From JAFGPL01 sp963781805 (GTDB taxonomy: Bacteria; Bacteroidota; Bacteroidia; Bacteroidales; UBA10428), in NCBI GenBank assembly GCA_963781805.1, contig CAWAHF010000004.1:6181680-6245679 (forward strand): 64,000 bases of DNA. The letters are read 5' to 3'. Every line of letters starts with the position of its first letter. Position 1 is the stretch's first letter. The position numbers were made by a program, and so were the translations under genes. Of this stretch, positions 52,674-60,902 are shown one piece after another. The notes below the pieces were generated by a model. The model was not told the origin of the DNA and searched no databases. It worked only from the letters and a program-made list of their open reading frames with translations.

Positions 52674-53300
52674 TTATTGTTTTAAGTTTAATTTGGAGTC
52701 AATAATAAGCTTTGCAATTTCGAATGGTAGCCCAATCACAACCTCATTTTTTTCAATACCGCCATTTTTACGTGATTCGGGGCATCCGAATGAAATACTT
52801 ACCAACTTGTTTATATAGCAGTTTGCAAATATATTGCCACATACCGATAATAGAGAATAAGGGGGTATTGAAGGAATAATTTTATGTTTTGCCAGGATAT
52901 GTTTTATAGCTGTAACTGCATTAGGGTGTATGTATAAGATATACAAGTCGGGTTGTGTATCTTTTTCCATGTATTCTGGTAAGCCCAGATTTATATGCCG
53001 GATACCTTGAAGGGCGGGTATTATGGTTAGGGCTTTCCTGACAAATTGTTCGGGGATATTATTATTTTCAAAAATGATTTTTGCAAGATGCTTGTCGCCA
53101 TTATCAAAACCCACACTTCGTCTGGCGCCAGGGCAGCCCAAATTTTCATTATTAAACCGGACAGGAACATCAAATGAATAATTTATCGCTTCACAAAACT
53201 TCATTTGCTTGGAAGGGACATTTATAAATTCGGTTATTTCACCGTTAACATTGACACCTGTGCATTTTGGCCCGAAAATATATTTTAATTTATCTATCAT
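52674..53300 (-). CDS. DUF169 protein (COG2043 type)
   Basis: The 208-aa protein matches the DUF169 pattern. The conserved cysteines occur in ENLGCPGARRSVGFDNGD (near residue 55), LLSVCGNIFANCYINK and SISFGCPESR. A KFCEAINYS element lies near the start. The family is widespread in anaerobes and archaea; the function is not known, but the Cys positions suggest metal or Fe-S binding. It starts 11 bp after the FabF gene and is followed by psd after 5 bp, so it is in the same operon. Confidence 0.85.
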   Translation of the reverse strand: MIDKLKYIFGPKCTGVNVNGEITEFINVPSKQMKFCEAINYSFDVPVRFNNENLGCPGARRSVGFDNGDKHLAKIIFENNNIPEQFVRKALTIIPALQGIRHINLGLPEYMEKDTQPDLYILYIHPNAVTAIKHILAKHKIIPSIPPYSLLSVCGNIFANCYINKLVSISFGCPESRKNGGIEKNEVVIGLPFEIAKLIIDSKLNLKQ

Positions 53301-53311
53301 TTTATTAAAAA

Positions 53312-54568
53312 TCAGTTACTTTCTGGATTATATTTTTGAAACAGGGAAACAAATATATGTCCGCCAAAACCGAAAGTATTGTTCAGTGTTACGTTAACTT
53401 CTTTCTTAACAGCTGAAAGGGGGCAAAGGTTAATCCTGTTATCAATGGCAGGATCTTGTTCGTTCAGGTTAATGGTGGGGGGTATTATATTATCGCGTAT
53501 TACCAAAACACAGGCTACAGCCTCAACTGCCCCTGCTGCGCCCAGTAAATGGCCAATCATCGATTTATTGGCACTCACATGCAACCTGACGAGCGAACCA
53601 CTGAAAACATTCGCGATTGCTTTACATTCACTAATATCGCCAGCAGGAGTTGCTGTACCATGAGCGCTGATAAAATCAACATCGCCAGGTGATAATTTTG
53701 CCTCGTCAAGTGCATCCTGCATGGCCAATGCAGCGCCAAAACCTTCGGGATGTGGGGCAGCTACATGATAGGCATCGGAACTAAAACCTCCACCCGTAAT
53801 TTCACAATATATTTTTGCCCCTCGTTGGAGGGCATGTTCTAAATCTTCCAATAATAATACGCCGCCACCTTCACCCATTACAAATCCATCACGTGTTTTG
53901 TCGAATGGTCGCGATGCCGTTTCGGGTGAATCGTTACGCTCCGAAATGGCTTTCATGGAACTAAATCCTCCAAGTCCCGATTGAGTAATACAAGCCTCGG
54001 AACCTCCTGCAAAAATAACATTTGCTTTTCCTATACGAATAAGGTTAAAAGCATCAATAATAGCATTGTTGCTCGAAGCACAAGCTGAAGTAGTCACATA
54101 GCTAACACCATGAAAACCGTATTTGATTGTAATGAAACCGGCGGCCATATTGGAAATCATTTTGGGAATGAAAAACGGGCTGAAGCGAGGCATCGAAGGA
54201 TTTTTGCTGAACGAAAGCATTTCATCCTCAAGGGTTTGGATACCGCCAATTCCGGAACCCCATATTACGCCAACCTTGTTGCGGTTTGTTTTCTCCAGGT
54301 CAATGGCGGCATCTTTTACACATTCGTCCATAACAGCTATGGCATACTGTGAGAACAAATCCATTTTACGCGATTCCGATTTTTCCATGTATTGCAGCGG
54401 GTCAAAATTTTTAACCTCGGCAGCAATATGTGTTTTAAAATTCGATGCATCGAATTTTGTTATCGGGCCAATTCCGCTTTTTCCGCTGATAAGATTTTTC
54501 CAAAATTCATTTACATTGTTACCGATAGGGGTAATAGCTCCAAGTCCGGTTATTACAACACGTTTCAT
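53312..54568 (-). CDS. fabF: beta-ketoacyl-ACP synthase II
   Basis: A 418-aa condensing enzyme with the complete catalytic triad: Cys in VTTSACASSNNAI (near residue 164), His in SAHGTATPAGD (near 304) and His in NKSMIGHLLGAAGA (near 341). The N-terminal MKRVVITGLGAITPIGN is standard. It elongates fatty acyl chains on ACP. No acpP, fabD or fabG gene is adjacent, so this may be a second, specialised copy next to FabH and Psd. It is in the minus-strand accessory operon. Confidence 0.92.
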   Translation of the reverse strand: MKRVVITGLGAITPIGNNVNEFWKNLISGKSGIGPITKFDASNFKTHIAAEVKNFDPLQYMEKSESRKMDLFSQYAIAVMDECVKDAAIDLEKTNRNKVGVIWGSGIGGIQTLEDEMLSFSKNPSMPRFSPFFIPKMISNMAAGFITIKYGFHGVSYVTTSACASSNNAIIDAFNLIRIGKANVIFAGGSEACITQSGLGGFSSMKAISERNDSPETASRPFDKTRDGFVMGEGGGVLLLEDLEHALQRGAKIYCEITGGGFSSDAYHVAAPHPEGFGAALAMQDALDEAKLSPGDVDFISAHGTATPAGDISECKAIANVFSGSLVRLHVSANKSMIGHLLGAAGAVEAVACVLVIRDNIIPPTINLNEQDPAIDNRINLCPLSAVKKEVNVTLNNTFGFGGHIFVSLFQKYNPESN

Positions 54569-54608
54569 ATTTAATTTTTATTTTTATTAACACTAAAGTT
54601 TTATCGTT

Positions 54609-54995
54609 TTAAAAAAGTTTTTCAGCCCCTGTATATGCTTCTTCAACTTTTAGAACGGCAACTCCATGTCCGGGCAAATTTTCCGGGTTCCATTTTTTCA
54701 TGTCATCAAATTCTTCACCAGAGGTATAATAGTTGATAATTCCTTTGATTTGATAGGCTTTATCGTCTTTGGTCATGAACAAAATAGTTCCATTACATCC
54801 CGAAAGAATATTTTTCAGGGTTTTATTAAAAAAATTATTTGCTACCATGAATTTATTCTCAGCGTACCGCGATACACATGTGGCATAAATGGAATTAAGA
54901 ATACCTTGTTCCGATACCGTGCTAAATACAACAGCACCATCACGATTATCCCAAGCTTTTTGAAGGTTTTCGGGAATTTTATTTATTACATTCAT
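54609..54995 (-). CDS. FMN-binding protein of the pyridoxamine 5'-phosphate oxidase family
   Basis: The 128-aa protein has the small split-barrel sequence pattern ENLQKAWDNRDGAVVFSTVS, NSIYATCVSRY, MVANNFFNKTLKNILSG and YQIKGIINYYTSGEEFDD typical of PNPOx-like FMN-binding proteins found in anaerobes. It lacks the full pyridoxal pathway motifs, so it is more likely a general flavin or redox protein than PdxH. It lies between fabF and fabH in the operon. Confidence 0.8.
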   Translation of the reverse strand: MNVINKIPENLQKAWDNRDGAVVFSTVSEQGILNSIYATCVSRYAENKFMVANNFFNKTLKNILSGCNGTILFMTKDDKAYQIKGIINYYTSGEEFDDMKKWNPENLPGHGVAVLKVEEAYTGAEKLF

Positions 54996-55059
54996 TATTA
55001 ATACTGTTTAATTTTTTGATACGTATTAACATAGATTTTGATTTGACTTTTATTTTTAA

Positions 55060-56058
55060 TCAGGAATGGTTATAAGCCCACTTGAGGTAAATGGCACCCC
55101 ACGTAAAGCCGCCCCCGAAAGCAGAAAGGATAAGCTTATCACCTTTTTTAAGCTCTTTTTCTTTTTCCCACAGGCATAGGGGTATAGTAGCTGCAGTGGT
55201 ATTCCCGTACCTCTCTATGTTAATCATAATTTTATCTTTTGTAAGGTTCATCCTGCGGCCAACTGCCTCGATTATACGGTTGTTGGCCTGGTGAGGTACA
55301 AACCATACCAATTCATCGTTGGTGATATGGTGTTTTTTCATCATATCCACCGATACATCGGCCATTTTTGAAACGGCGGTTTTAAAAACCGATTGTCCGT
55401 CCTGATATATATAATGCTCTTTGGCATCGACTGTGGCATGTGATGCCGGCTTTAACGAACCACCTGCCCTCAGGTAAAGAAAATCTTTACCGGAACCGTC
55501 AATTTGCAGGTGATGGTCAATTACCCCGACTTCTTCGGTGGTTGGTTCAAGCAGTAATGCTACAGCTGCATCACCAAAGAGTACACAGGTGGTACGGTCG
55601 GTATAATCGGTTATCGACGACATTTTGTCGCCTGCTACCAACACTACCTTTTTATACCTTCCTGTTTCAATAAATTGTGACGCCGTTTGTAGTGCAAAGA
55701 TGAATCCGGAGCAGGCAGCGCTTAAATCAAAACCCCATGCGTTTTTTATCCCCGCTTTTTCAGCTACAAGACAAGCTGTTGAAGGAAACATCATATCGGG
55801 ACTGATAGTAGCCACAATAATCAGTTCAATGTCTTCGGGTTTGTAACCTGTTTTTTTTAACAGCTTTTTTACTGCTTCGGCCCCCATATCGGAAGTGGCC
55901 AGGCCTTCGCCTTTTAAAATCCTTCGTTCTTTGATGCCTACACGCTGGGTTATCCACTCATCGGAAGTATTTACCATTTGGCTGAGCTCCTCGTTTGTAA
56001 GGATGTATTCGGGAAGATAAGCCTCTATTCCGCTTATTTTTGCATAAATTTTTTCCAT
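55060..56058 (-). CDS. fabH: beta-ketoacyl-ACP synthase III
   Basis: A 332-aa KAS III with the triad Cys in FDLSAACSGFIFAL (near residue 117), His in WFVPHQANNRIIEAVGRRM (near 256) and Asn in NIERYGNTTAATIP (near 286). The N-terminus AKISGIEAYLPEYILTN is typical. It condenses acetyl-CoA or a branched acyl-CoA with malonyl-ACP to start fatty acid synthesis. The branched-chain dehydrogenase genes elsewhere in the window could feed it. In this operon it lies between the FMN protein and a small membrane protein. Confidence 0.92.
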   Translation of the reverse strand: MEKIYAKISGIEAYLPEYILTNEELSQMVNTSDEWITQRVGIKERRILKGEGLATSDMGAEAVKKLLKKTGYKPEDIELIIVATISPDMMFPSTACLVAEKAGIKNAWGFDLSAACSGFIFALQTASQFIETGRYKKVVLVAGDKMSSITDYTDRTTCVLFGDAAVALLLEPTTEEVGVIDHHLQIDGSGKDFLYLRAGGSLKPASHATVDAKEHYIYQDGQSVFKTAVSKMADVSVDMMKKHHITNDELVWFVPHQANNRIIEAVGRRMNLTKDKIMINIERYGNTTAATIPLCLWEKEKELKKGDKLILSAFGGGFTWGAIYLKWAYNHS

Positions 56059-56161
56059 TGATTTTTTAATAAAATATATATTACTGATATTCTTTTAGTT
56101 ATTGTTTGTTATTTTCCAAATAATGTCTTTCAGGTCTTTCATCTGAAAACCATACTTTTTT

Positions 56162-56422
56162 TCAACATGCCAATTTATTCACCCGATTAACCAGAAGTAG
56201 CATCAGGAACAGGAAGATAAAGCTCAGCCATAAATGGATACGCCGGGTCCGCTCCATGGAATATAGCTCAACCTCGTTATGATAAAGAGTATTGCGTTTA
56301 AAACCAGGTACAAGTATATATTTAATAAGGAATCCTAAACCTACTATAGCCATTAGTAATACTAGCATAATTGCATCAATAATCAGATTAAATTTTGTTT
56401 TGTCTTTATACCAATTTATCAT
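56162..56422 (-). CDS. small two-helix membrane protein (DUF4405-like, possibly truncated)
   Basis: An 86-aa protein with two membrane helices (LIIDAIMLVLLMAIVGLGFL and IHLWLSFIFLFLMLLLV) and a polar loop with ERTRRIHLW. The HLWL pattern resembles the second helix of DUF4405 (cytochrome b-like) proteins. After the stop a different frame continues with WHVEKKYGFQMKDLKDII, which looks like a coding tail, so a frameshift near 56175 may have truncated the gene. It sits between fabH and trmO with no other clear role. Confidence 0.55.
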   Translation of the reverse strand: MINWYKDKTKFNLIIDAIMLVLLMAIVGLGFLIKYILVPGFKRNTLYHNEVELYSMERTRRIHLWLSFIFLFLMLLLVNRVNKLAC

Positions 56423-56434
56423 AAATCAGTAATT

Positions 56435-56926
56435 TTAAAAATAAAAATTAAACCTTCTATCTGATTTAATAGTTGAAAGCTTATGAGTAGAACCTGAAAG
56501 CCAACCAACCCTGATATTTTCAGTGACATCAAAGTCAGGGACAAAAGGTTTAATATCCAGTAAGGGGGTATCGTTTACAATATCAACATTTTCAATATGC
56601 AACATATTGTTAACCCTGTCTAACAGTTTTACTACTGATAATCCTATCTGATTAGGCCTTTTTGGCGCCCGTGTAGCAAAAACACCATGTTTCTTGTCAT
56701 CGAGAAAGGGTTTTACTTCCAATTGGTAACCGCTTGACAAATGAAAATGATAGATAAGGATAATATGCGAAAATCCTTCAATGTCTTTTATACCATCCAA
56801 ATAGTCTGAAAAGACTTCGACACTTCCTCTTATTCCGCGGGCTGCAGCAGGTTGAATGGGCATTCCTTCCGTTTTATTATGGGGCGAACGGATAATGCCA
56901 ATTGGCCGGAAAATGATTTCATTCAT
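56435..56926 (-). CDS. trmO: tRNA N6-threonylcarbamoyladenosine methyltransferase TrmO
   Basis: A single-domain member of the TrmO/YaeB (UPF0066) family, 163 aa. The conserved motifs are FRPIGIIRSPHNKTEGMPIQ, IKDIEGFSHIILIYHFHLS, GVFATRAPKRPNQIGLSVVK and LDIKPFVPDFD. TrmO methylates t6A37 of tRNA-Thr with SAM. In anaerobes and archaea many such short proteins lie in metal or redox operons, so another substrate is possible. It is 19 bp from the start of the flavin oxidoreductase gene. Confidence 0.88.
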   Translation of the reverse strand: MNEIIFRPIGIIRSPHNKTEGMPIQPAAARGIRGSVEVFSDYLDGIKDIEGFSHIILIYHFHLSSGYQLEVKPFLDDKKHGVFATRAPKRPNQIGLSVVKLLDRVNNMLHIENVDIVNDTPLLDIKPFVPDFDVTENIRVGWLSGSTHKLSTIKSDRRFNFYF

Positions 56927-56945
56927 ATTATCATATTTTGAAACA

Positions 56946-58304
56946 TTAGTTGTAACTTATTTTATAAACAATATCCTCAGCAGCCCTTATTATCGGGTTA
57001 TTTACAGGAGAAGAAGTTAATAAGGGGTGTGTACCGATTTGAAAAGAAACGAGTTCAAAAACCGTAATGGATTTTTGAATGGCAAGGCTAATAATATTAA
57101 TTATTTCACCTGCCGATTTTCCTCCCCAAACTTCGCCGCCCAATATACTGCCATCAACGGGCGAAGCATAAAGTTTTACGGTTAAATCCGATACGCCTGG
57201 CAGTGAACCCGGATGCCTGTCGGGTGATGAGAATTTTGCTGACAAAACTTCAACTCCCGCTTCACCGGCATTTTTTTCATTCGCCCCGGCGGCTGCCATA
57301 GCCAAACCGTTTATCTCGGTAGAAAACACGCCTAAAGTTCCGACGGTACATTTTTTAATACGTATGCCAAAAATATTGTGCCCCAGTGTACGCGCTTCGG
57401 CAGTGGCTGTTGAAGCCAGTTTAATAACGTCGCTGCGCCCGGTGAGGAAACCAAATGTTTGGGCACAATCGCCAACAGCGCTGATATCTTTTATTGTAGT
57501 CCTTCCATAATTATCTACATGGATATCTCCATACCTGTTGAGTTCGAGTCCTGTTTCTTTCGCCAGTTGTGTATTGGCCTTATAACCTATTGAAAGGATT
57601 ACAGCATCTGCTTCAATTTTTTTTCCATTTGCAAGCAACACTTGTTTTACAATATTGTTTTCGCCAACAATTTCTTTCACCAGTGTGGAAGTTATAACAT
57701 TCACCTTAGTCTTCTTCAGTGCCTCGGTTGCTATCAGGCTTAATTCGGGTGAAAATGCTTTTGAAAAACAAAATGGTTCGCTTTCAATAAGGGTGACATT
57801 TGTATTGGTAGCAGCTAATTGTTCAGCGACTTCCGCCCCGATAAAACCACCACCCACAACGACAATATTTTTGAAATAGCCAATTTTTGAAGCCAGTTCA
57901 TGGATATATGGAAAACTTTTTTTAACATAGAATACATTTTGCAGTTCATTGCCCGGGATAAAGGCAGGGACAATAGGAAGCGAGCCTGTGGCAAAAACCA
58001 GTTTTTCATAACCAAACTGTTCGCCGGTTTTCACAGTGACTTCTTTCTTTGTTTTATCGACTTTTGTGGCCGTATTTATTAATACCTCACCACCCAGGTC
58101 AATAAAAGGCTTTGGCCCCATTTTGTTTTTACCGGCATCGTTACCCAACAGGTGAAAAATATAAGGTATCCCGCAAGGCACAAGGCCATCAACTTCTTCT
58201 TTAATCATTAAAACTGATTTGTCTTTAAAAAATTTCCTGATAGTTATCCCTGTTACAATGGCAGCAGGGCCTCCGCCGATAATGATTACGTCGTATGTTT
58301 TCAT
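56946..58304 (-). CDS. FAD-dependent pyridine nucleotide-disulfide oxidoreductase (NADH oxidase/CoA-disulfide reductase family)
   Basis: The 452-aa protein has the FAD motif DVIIIGGGPAAIVTGITIRK (residues 4-23) and the NAD(P) motif IVVVGGGFIGAEVAEQLA (near 152). A third region is DISAVGDCAQTFGFLTGRSD (near 275), and a C-terminal dimer domain follows. The Cys in LVPCGIPY (near 44) matches the redox-active Cys of NADH oxidase (Nox) and CoA-disulfide reductase types. The electron acceptor cannot be fixed. A ferredoxin gene lies 24 bp upstream, so electron exchange is likely. Confidence 0.88.
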   Translation of the reverse strand: MKTYDVIIIGGGPAAIVTGITIRKFFKDKSVLMIKEEVDGLVPCGIPYIFHLLGNDAGKNKMGPKPFIDLGGEVLINTATKVDKTKKEVTVKTGEQFGYEKLVFATGSLPIVPAFIPGNELQNVFYVKKSFPYIHELASKIGYFKNIVVVGGGFIGAEVAEQLAATNTNVTLIESEPFCFSKAFSPELSLIATEALKKTKVNVITSTLVKEIVGENNIVKQVLLANGKKIEADAVILSIGYKANTQLAKETGLELNRYGDIHVDNYGRTTIKDISAVGDCAQTFGFLTGRSDVIKLASTATAEARTLGHNIFGIRIKKCTVGTLGVFSTEINGLAMAAAGANEKNAGEAGVEVLSAKFSSPDRHPGSLPGVSDLTVKLYASPVDGSILGGEVWGGKSAGEIINIISLAIQKSITVFELVSFQIGTHPLLTSSPVNNPIIRAAEDIVYKISYN

Positions 58305-58328
58305 TTTTTTGAATTAATTATTTTGTTA

Positions 58329-58499
58329 TTAACTTATAGCTTCATTAGGACAATCATCCACGCATATTTTGCAATTATTGCATTTAGCTGTATCAATAAA
58401 TGCAACATCATCAACCAATTCAATTGCTTCCATTGTACATGAATCAATACAAATACCGCAACCGGTGCAGATTTCAGAATTTACTTTTGGAAAGTCCAT
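58329..58499 (-). CDS. 2[4Fe-4S] ferredoxin (56 aa)
   Basis: A short gene easily missed by length cut-offs. The two Fe-S motifs are CTGCGICIDSC (with C-x-x-C-x-x-C-x-x-x-C) and CNNCKICVDDCPNE, preceded by the start MDFPKVNSE. It is a small soluble electron carrier. It lies 24 bp before the flavin oxidoreductase gene and 14 bp after the VOC-fold gene on the same strand, so it belongs to the same operon. Confidence 0.9.
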   Translation of the reverse strand: MDFPKVNSEICTGCGICIDSCTMEAIELVDDVAFIDTAKCNNCKICVDDCPNEAIS

Positions 58500-58513
58500 T
58501 TTTATTCAATTTA

Positions 58514-58894
58514 TTATTGTTCTATAATTTCCTTAATTTCAAACATATTCCCGCTTTTATCCCAGATGAAATAAGTGTTGTTTCTACGATTTTCTTTTAT
58601 TAAAGACTTATAACCCATATCAACAGCCTTTTTAAAAATGTTTTCTGCTTTGCTGTATGAAAGGCAAATGTGGGAGAAAGCTTTTTTTTCTTTTAGAGAG
58701 CTTATAAAAATCTCAAATTGTGCATCCTGATGGTTCATAACATAAACATCGGTAATGCCCCCTACATTAAATATTTGCCGGGTGACATCACTATTCACTG
58801 AAAATTTGCGCTGCATGTTAAATAGCAGCACTTCTTCATAAAAATGTTTAATTTCATCCGAATCATTCACTGTTAAAGCAATATGTTGTAACAT
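58514..58894 (-). CDS. VOC (glyoxalase/bleomycin resistance) fold protein
   Basis: A 126-aa VOC-fold protein. The N-terminal MLQHIALTVNDSDEIKHFYE and the C-terminal FIWDKSGNMFEIKEI have the metal-binding positions (His near residue 4 and Glu near 121), with a middle strand AQFEIFISSL and SHICLSYS. The substrate is unknown; such small VOC proteins include methylmalonyl-CoA epimerases and isonitrile or antibiotic-binding proteins. It is the first gene of the long minus-strand operon and starts 21 bp after the -7 box 58915-58922. Confidence 0.8.
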   Translation of the reverse strand: MLQHIALTVNDSDEIKHFYEEVLLFNMQRKFSVNSDVTRQIFNVGGITDVYVMNHQDAQFEIFISSLKEKKAFSHICLSYSKAENIFKKAVDMGYKSLIKENRRNNTYFIWDKSGNMFEIKEIIEQ

Positions 58895-58914
58895 ATTTTT
58901 GAAAAATTAAAGTT

Positions 58915-58922
58915 CAAATTTA
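58915..58922 (-). promoter_or_regulatory. -7 box of the VOC-to-psd operon (minus strand)
   Basis: On the minus strand it reads TAAATTTG, an exact TAnnTTTG match. It abuts the operator palindrome 58922-58941 and lies 21 bp before the VOC gene start. Confidence 0.6.
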
Positions 58923-58941
58923 AATGAACTTTTGTTCATTT
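58922..58941. promoter_or_regulatory. operator palindrome, site 2 (AAATGAACTTTTGTTCATTT)
   Basis: The two 8-bp arms are perfect complements around TTTT. It sits between two divergent operons. A further GTTCA half-site at 58912-58916 faces TGAAC, hinting at a second overlapping site. The same design is seen at 49415-49434 and 60876-60895. Confidence 0.75.
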
Positions 58942-58956
58942 TAAAATTATTTAGAT

Positions 58957-58964
58957 TAATTTTG
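58957..58964 (+). promoter_or_regulatory. -7 box of the MBL-exporter operon (plus strand)
   Basis: TAATTTTG is an exact TAnnTTTG match. It lies 19 bp after the core of the palindrome and about 75 bp before the MBL gene start, so the operator covers the -33 region. Confidence 0.55.
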
Positions 58965-59040
58965 AATAAATAAATTTAGAGAACCCTATATTGCTTATAA
59001 AAGGAGAACATTGTTTTAATTTAACAGGAATGTAAAGCAT

Positions 59041-59823
59041 ATGATGACAATTTCCATACTTACAGAAAATAATCCGGGTTTAAATACATCTGCTGAACAT
59101 GGGTTATCTTACTTAATAGAATATGACGGGAAAAGATTACTTTTTGATACCGGGCAAAGCAATCTATTCTTAAAGAATGCAGGATATTTGGGGCTGGACA
59201 TATCAAACGTGGAAACAATTGTACTCAGTCATGGACACTTTGACCATGGAGACGGCCTGGAATATCTTAACGGGGATCAATTGATTTGTCATCCGGGATG
59301 TTTTGTCACACGATACAGAAAACATGATTATTCATATATCGGATTGAAGAATTCAAAGGAAGAGCTTGCCGGAAAATTTAATTTAATCACCTCTTCAAAG
59401 CCATATCAAATCAGTAAAAAAATCGTATTCCTGGGTGAAATTCCACGTGTTACGGAATTTGAATCAAAAAAAACTACATTCATCCTGGAAGACGGAACTC
59501 CCGATTTCGTTTTAGACGACAGCGCCTTAGCCCTGCAGCTTAATGAGGGATTGTTTGTTATTACCGGGTGTGGTCATGCAGGAATTATAAATACGCTGGA
59601 ACATGCAAAAAATGTCACTGGTGTAAACAAAGTCTATGGTATTATCGGAGGATTTCATCTCAAAAAGGATGACAGGCAAACAAGAGAAACCATCCGTTAT
59701 TTACAGGAGAATCATGTAGTACATGTATATCCGTCGCATTGTACTGATAATCCTGCTTTACAGTTATTCCATGAGGCTTTTGGATCGAAGCTAATTAAAA
59801 CCGGAGATAAATTAGTTTTTTAA
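59041..59823 (+). CDS. MBL-fold metallo-hydrolase
   Basis: A 260-aa metallo-beta-lactamase-fold protein with ligands in VLSHGHFDHGDGLEY (HxHxDH, near residue 66), a CH pair in VITGCGHAGIIN (near 180) and the C-terminal HCTDNPA (near 240). The pattern matches the dihydropterin-aminobenzene phosphate synthase-like branch. The product is unknown. It starts the plus-strand operon and is followed 11 bp later by the metal exporter gene. Confidence 0.88.
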   Translation: MMTISILTENNPGLNTSAEHGLSYLIEYDGKRLLFDTGQSNLFLKNAGYLGLDISNVETIVLSHGHFDHGDGLEYLNGDQLICHPGCFVTRYRKHDYSYIGLKNSKEELAGKFNLITSSKPYQISKKIVFLGEIPRVTEFESKKTTFILEDGTPDFVLDDSALALQLNEGLFVITGCGHAGIINTLEHAKNVTGVNKVYGIIGGFHLKKDDRQTRETIRYLQENHVVHVYPSHCTDNPALQLFHEAFGSKLIKTGDKLVF

Positions 59824-59834
59824 GCGTATTCATT

Positions 59835-60857
59835 ATGGCTGAATTATTCATATCGACGCTCAGGCAATCGGTGATGATTACAGTATTTGTGCTGTTCATG
59901 ATGGTTGTTATTGAATATATTAATATTCAAAGCAAAAATACCTGGGCAGACCAGCTTCAACAATCTCCTTTTCTGCAAATTATTGTTGCCGCTTTACTTG
60001 GCATTATACCCGGCTGTATGGGGGCTTTTACAGTAGTATCGCTATACATCCACCGGATGATGGGGCTTGCAGGTTTGGTAGCCGTGATGATAGCCACATC
60101 CGGTGATGAAGCCTTCGTTATGTTTGCCTTATTTCCCGGAAAAGCATTTTTGTTGAATGGGATTTTATTTATCATAGCTGTTATTGCCGGATGGATTGTT
60201 CAAATATCTGGCAGGAAAAATGCTGCTATAGGTGCACATGGGTTTGTGGTACATAAACAAGAATATTGCAAATGCTTTTCAAGGACTGAAGTTATTCCTC
60301 AATTAAAGGCTCTTTCCTTTGAAAGGGCTATCCTTTTATTATTTACGCTCGTAATTGTTCTTCTTTTAATTGCAGGAGGTATTGGTCATAAGGAATGGAA
60401 TTGGGAAAAGATTACCTTTCTGACAGGCATTATGTTCCTGTTTTTTGTATTTGCTACTGTACCGGAACATTTTTTGAAAGTACATTTATATAAACATGTG
60501 ATAAAAAAACACTTATTAAGAATATTCTTATGGACATGGGGTGCCTTTCTATTATTACATTTTGTACAAACGAATCAACTGGTTAGTAACCTTATTCACG
60601 AAAATTTATATAGTGTATTACTTATAGCTGTTTTAATCGGAATGATTCCTGAATCCGGACCGCATCTGGTGTTTGTAACCATGTTTTCGCAACACCTGAT
60701 CCCTTTCAGTATTTTGCTAACCAATTCCATTGTGCAGGACGGGCATGGAATGCTGCCTTTGCTGGCCGAATCCCGTAAAGATTTTATTAAAGTAAAGGCA
60801 ATCAATATGCTTGTAGGTCTTATAATCGGATTAATTCTACTGCAATTCCGAATGTGA
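59835..60857 (+). CDS. 10-TM heavy-metal exporter (ArsP_2/manganese transporter family)
   Basis: A 340-aa polytopic membrane protein with two homologous halves. Each half has a glutamate- or glycine-containing turn: LGIIPGCMGAFTVVSLY and TSGDEAFVMFALFPGKAFL in the first, GMIPESGPHLVFVTMFS and QDGHGMLPLLAESRKDF in the second. A loop in the middle has CKCFSRTE. This is the architecture of PF11449, annotated as putative manganese or arsenic exporter, in which some homologues carry selenocysteine at the PGC position. The substrate is not proven. It lies next to the MBL gene. Confidence 0.82.
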   Translation: MAELFISTLRQSVMITVFVLFMMVVIEYINIQSKNTWADQLQQSPFLQIIVAALLGIIPGCMGAFTVVSLYIHRMMGLAGLVAVMIATSGDEAFVMFALFPGKAFLLNGILFIIAVIAGWIVQISGRKNAAIGAHGFVVHKQEYCKCFSRTEVIPQLKALSFERAILLLFTLVIVLLLIAGGIGHKEWNWEKITFLTGIMFLFFVFATVPEHFLKVHLYKHVIKKHLLRIFLWTWGAFLLLHFVQTNQLVSNLIHENLYSVLLIAVLIGMIPESGPHLVFVTMFSQHLIPFSILLTNSIVQDGHGMLPLLAESRKDFIKVKAINMLVGLIIGLILLQFRM

Positions 60858-60875
60858 TTGAAATAAAATTCAATA

Positions 60876-60895
60876 AAATGAACATATGTTCATTT
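60876..60895. promoter_or_regulatory. operator palindrome, site 3 (perfect 20-bp AAATGAACATATGTTCATTT)
   Basis: A perfect 20-bp palindrome, the best match of the three sites. It lies 19 bp after the exporter stop codon and 45 bp before the next NifX-like start, so it separates two transcription units. Confidence 0.8.
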
Positions 60896-60902
60896 AATTT
60901 AC

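Noticed and set aside
52000..56058. polyketide or secondary-metabolite cluster suggested by FabF and FabH
   Set aside because: No ACP, malonyltransferase, ketoreductase or thioesterase gene is near; both proteins are typical fatty-acid enzymes.
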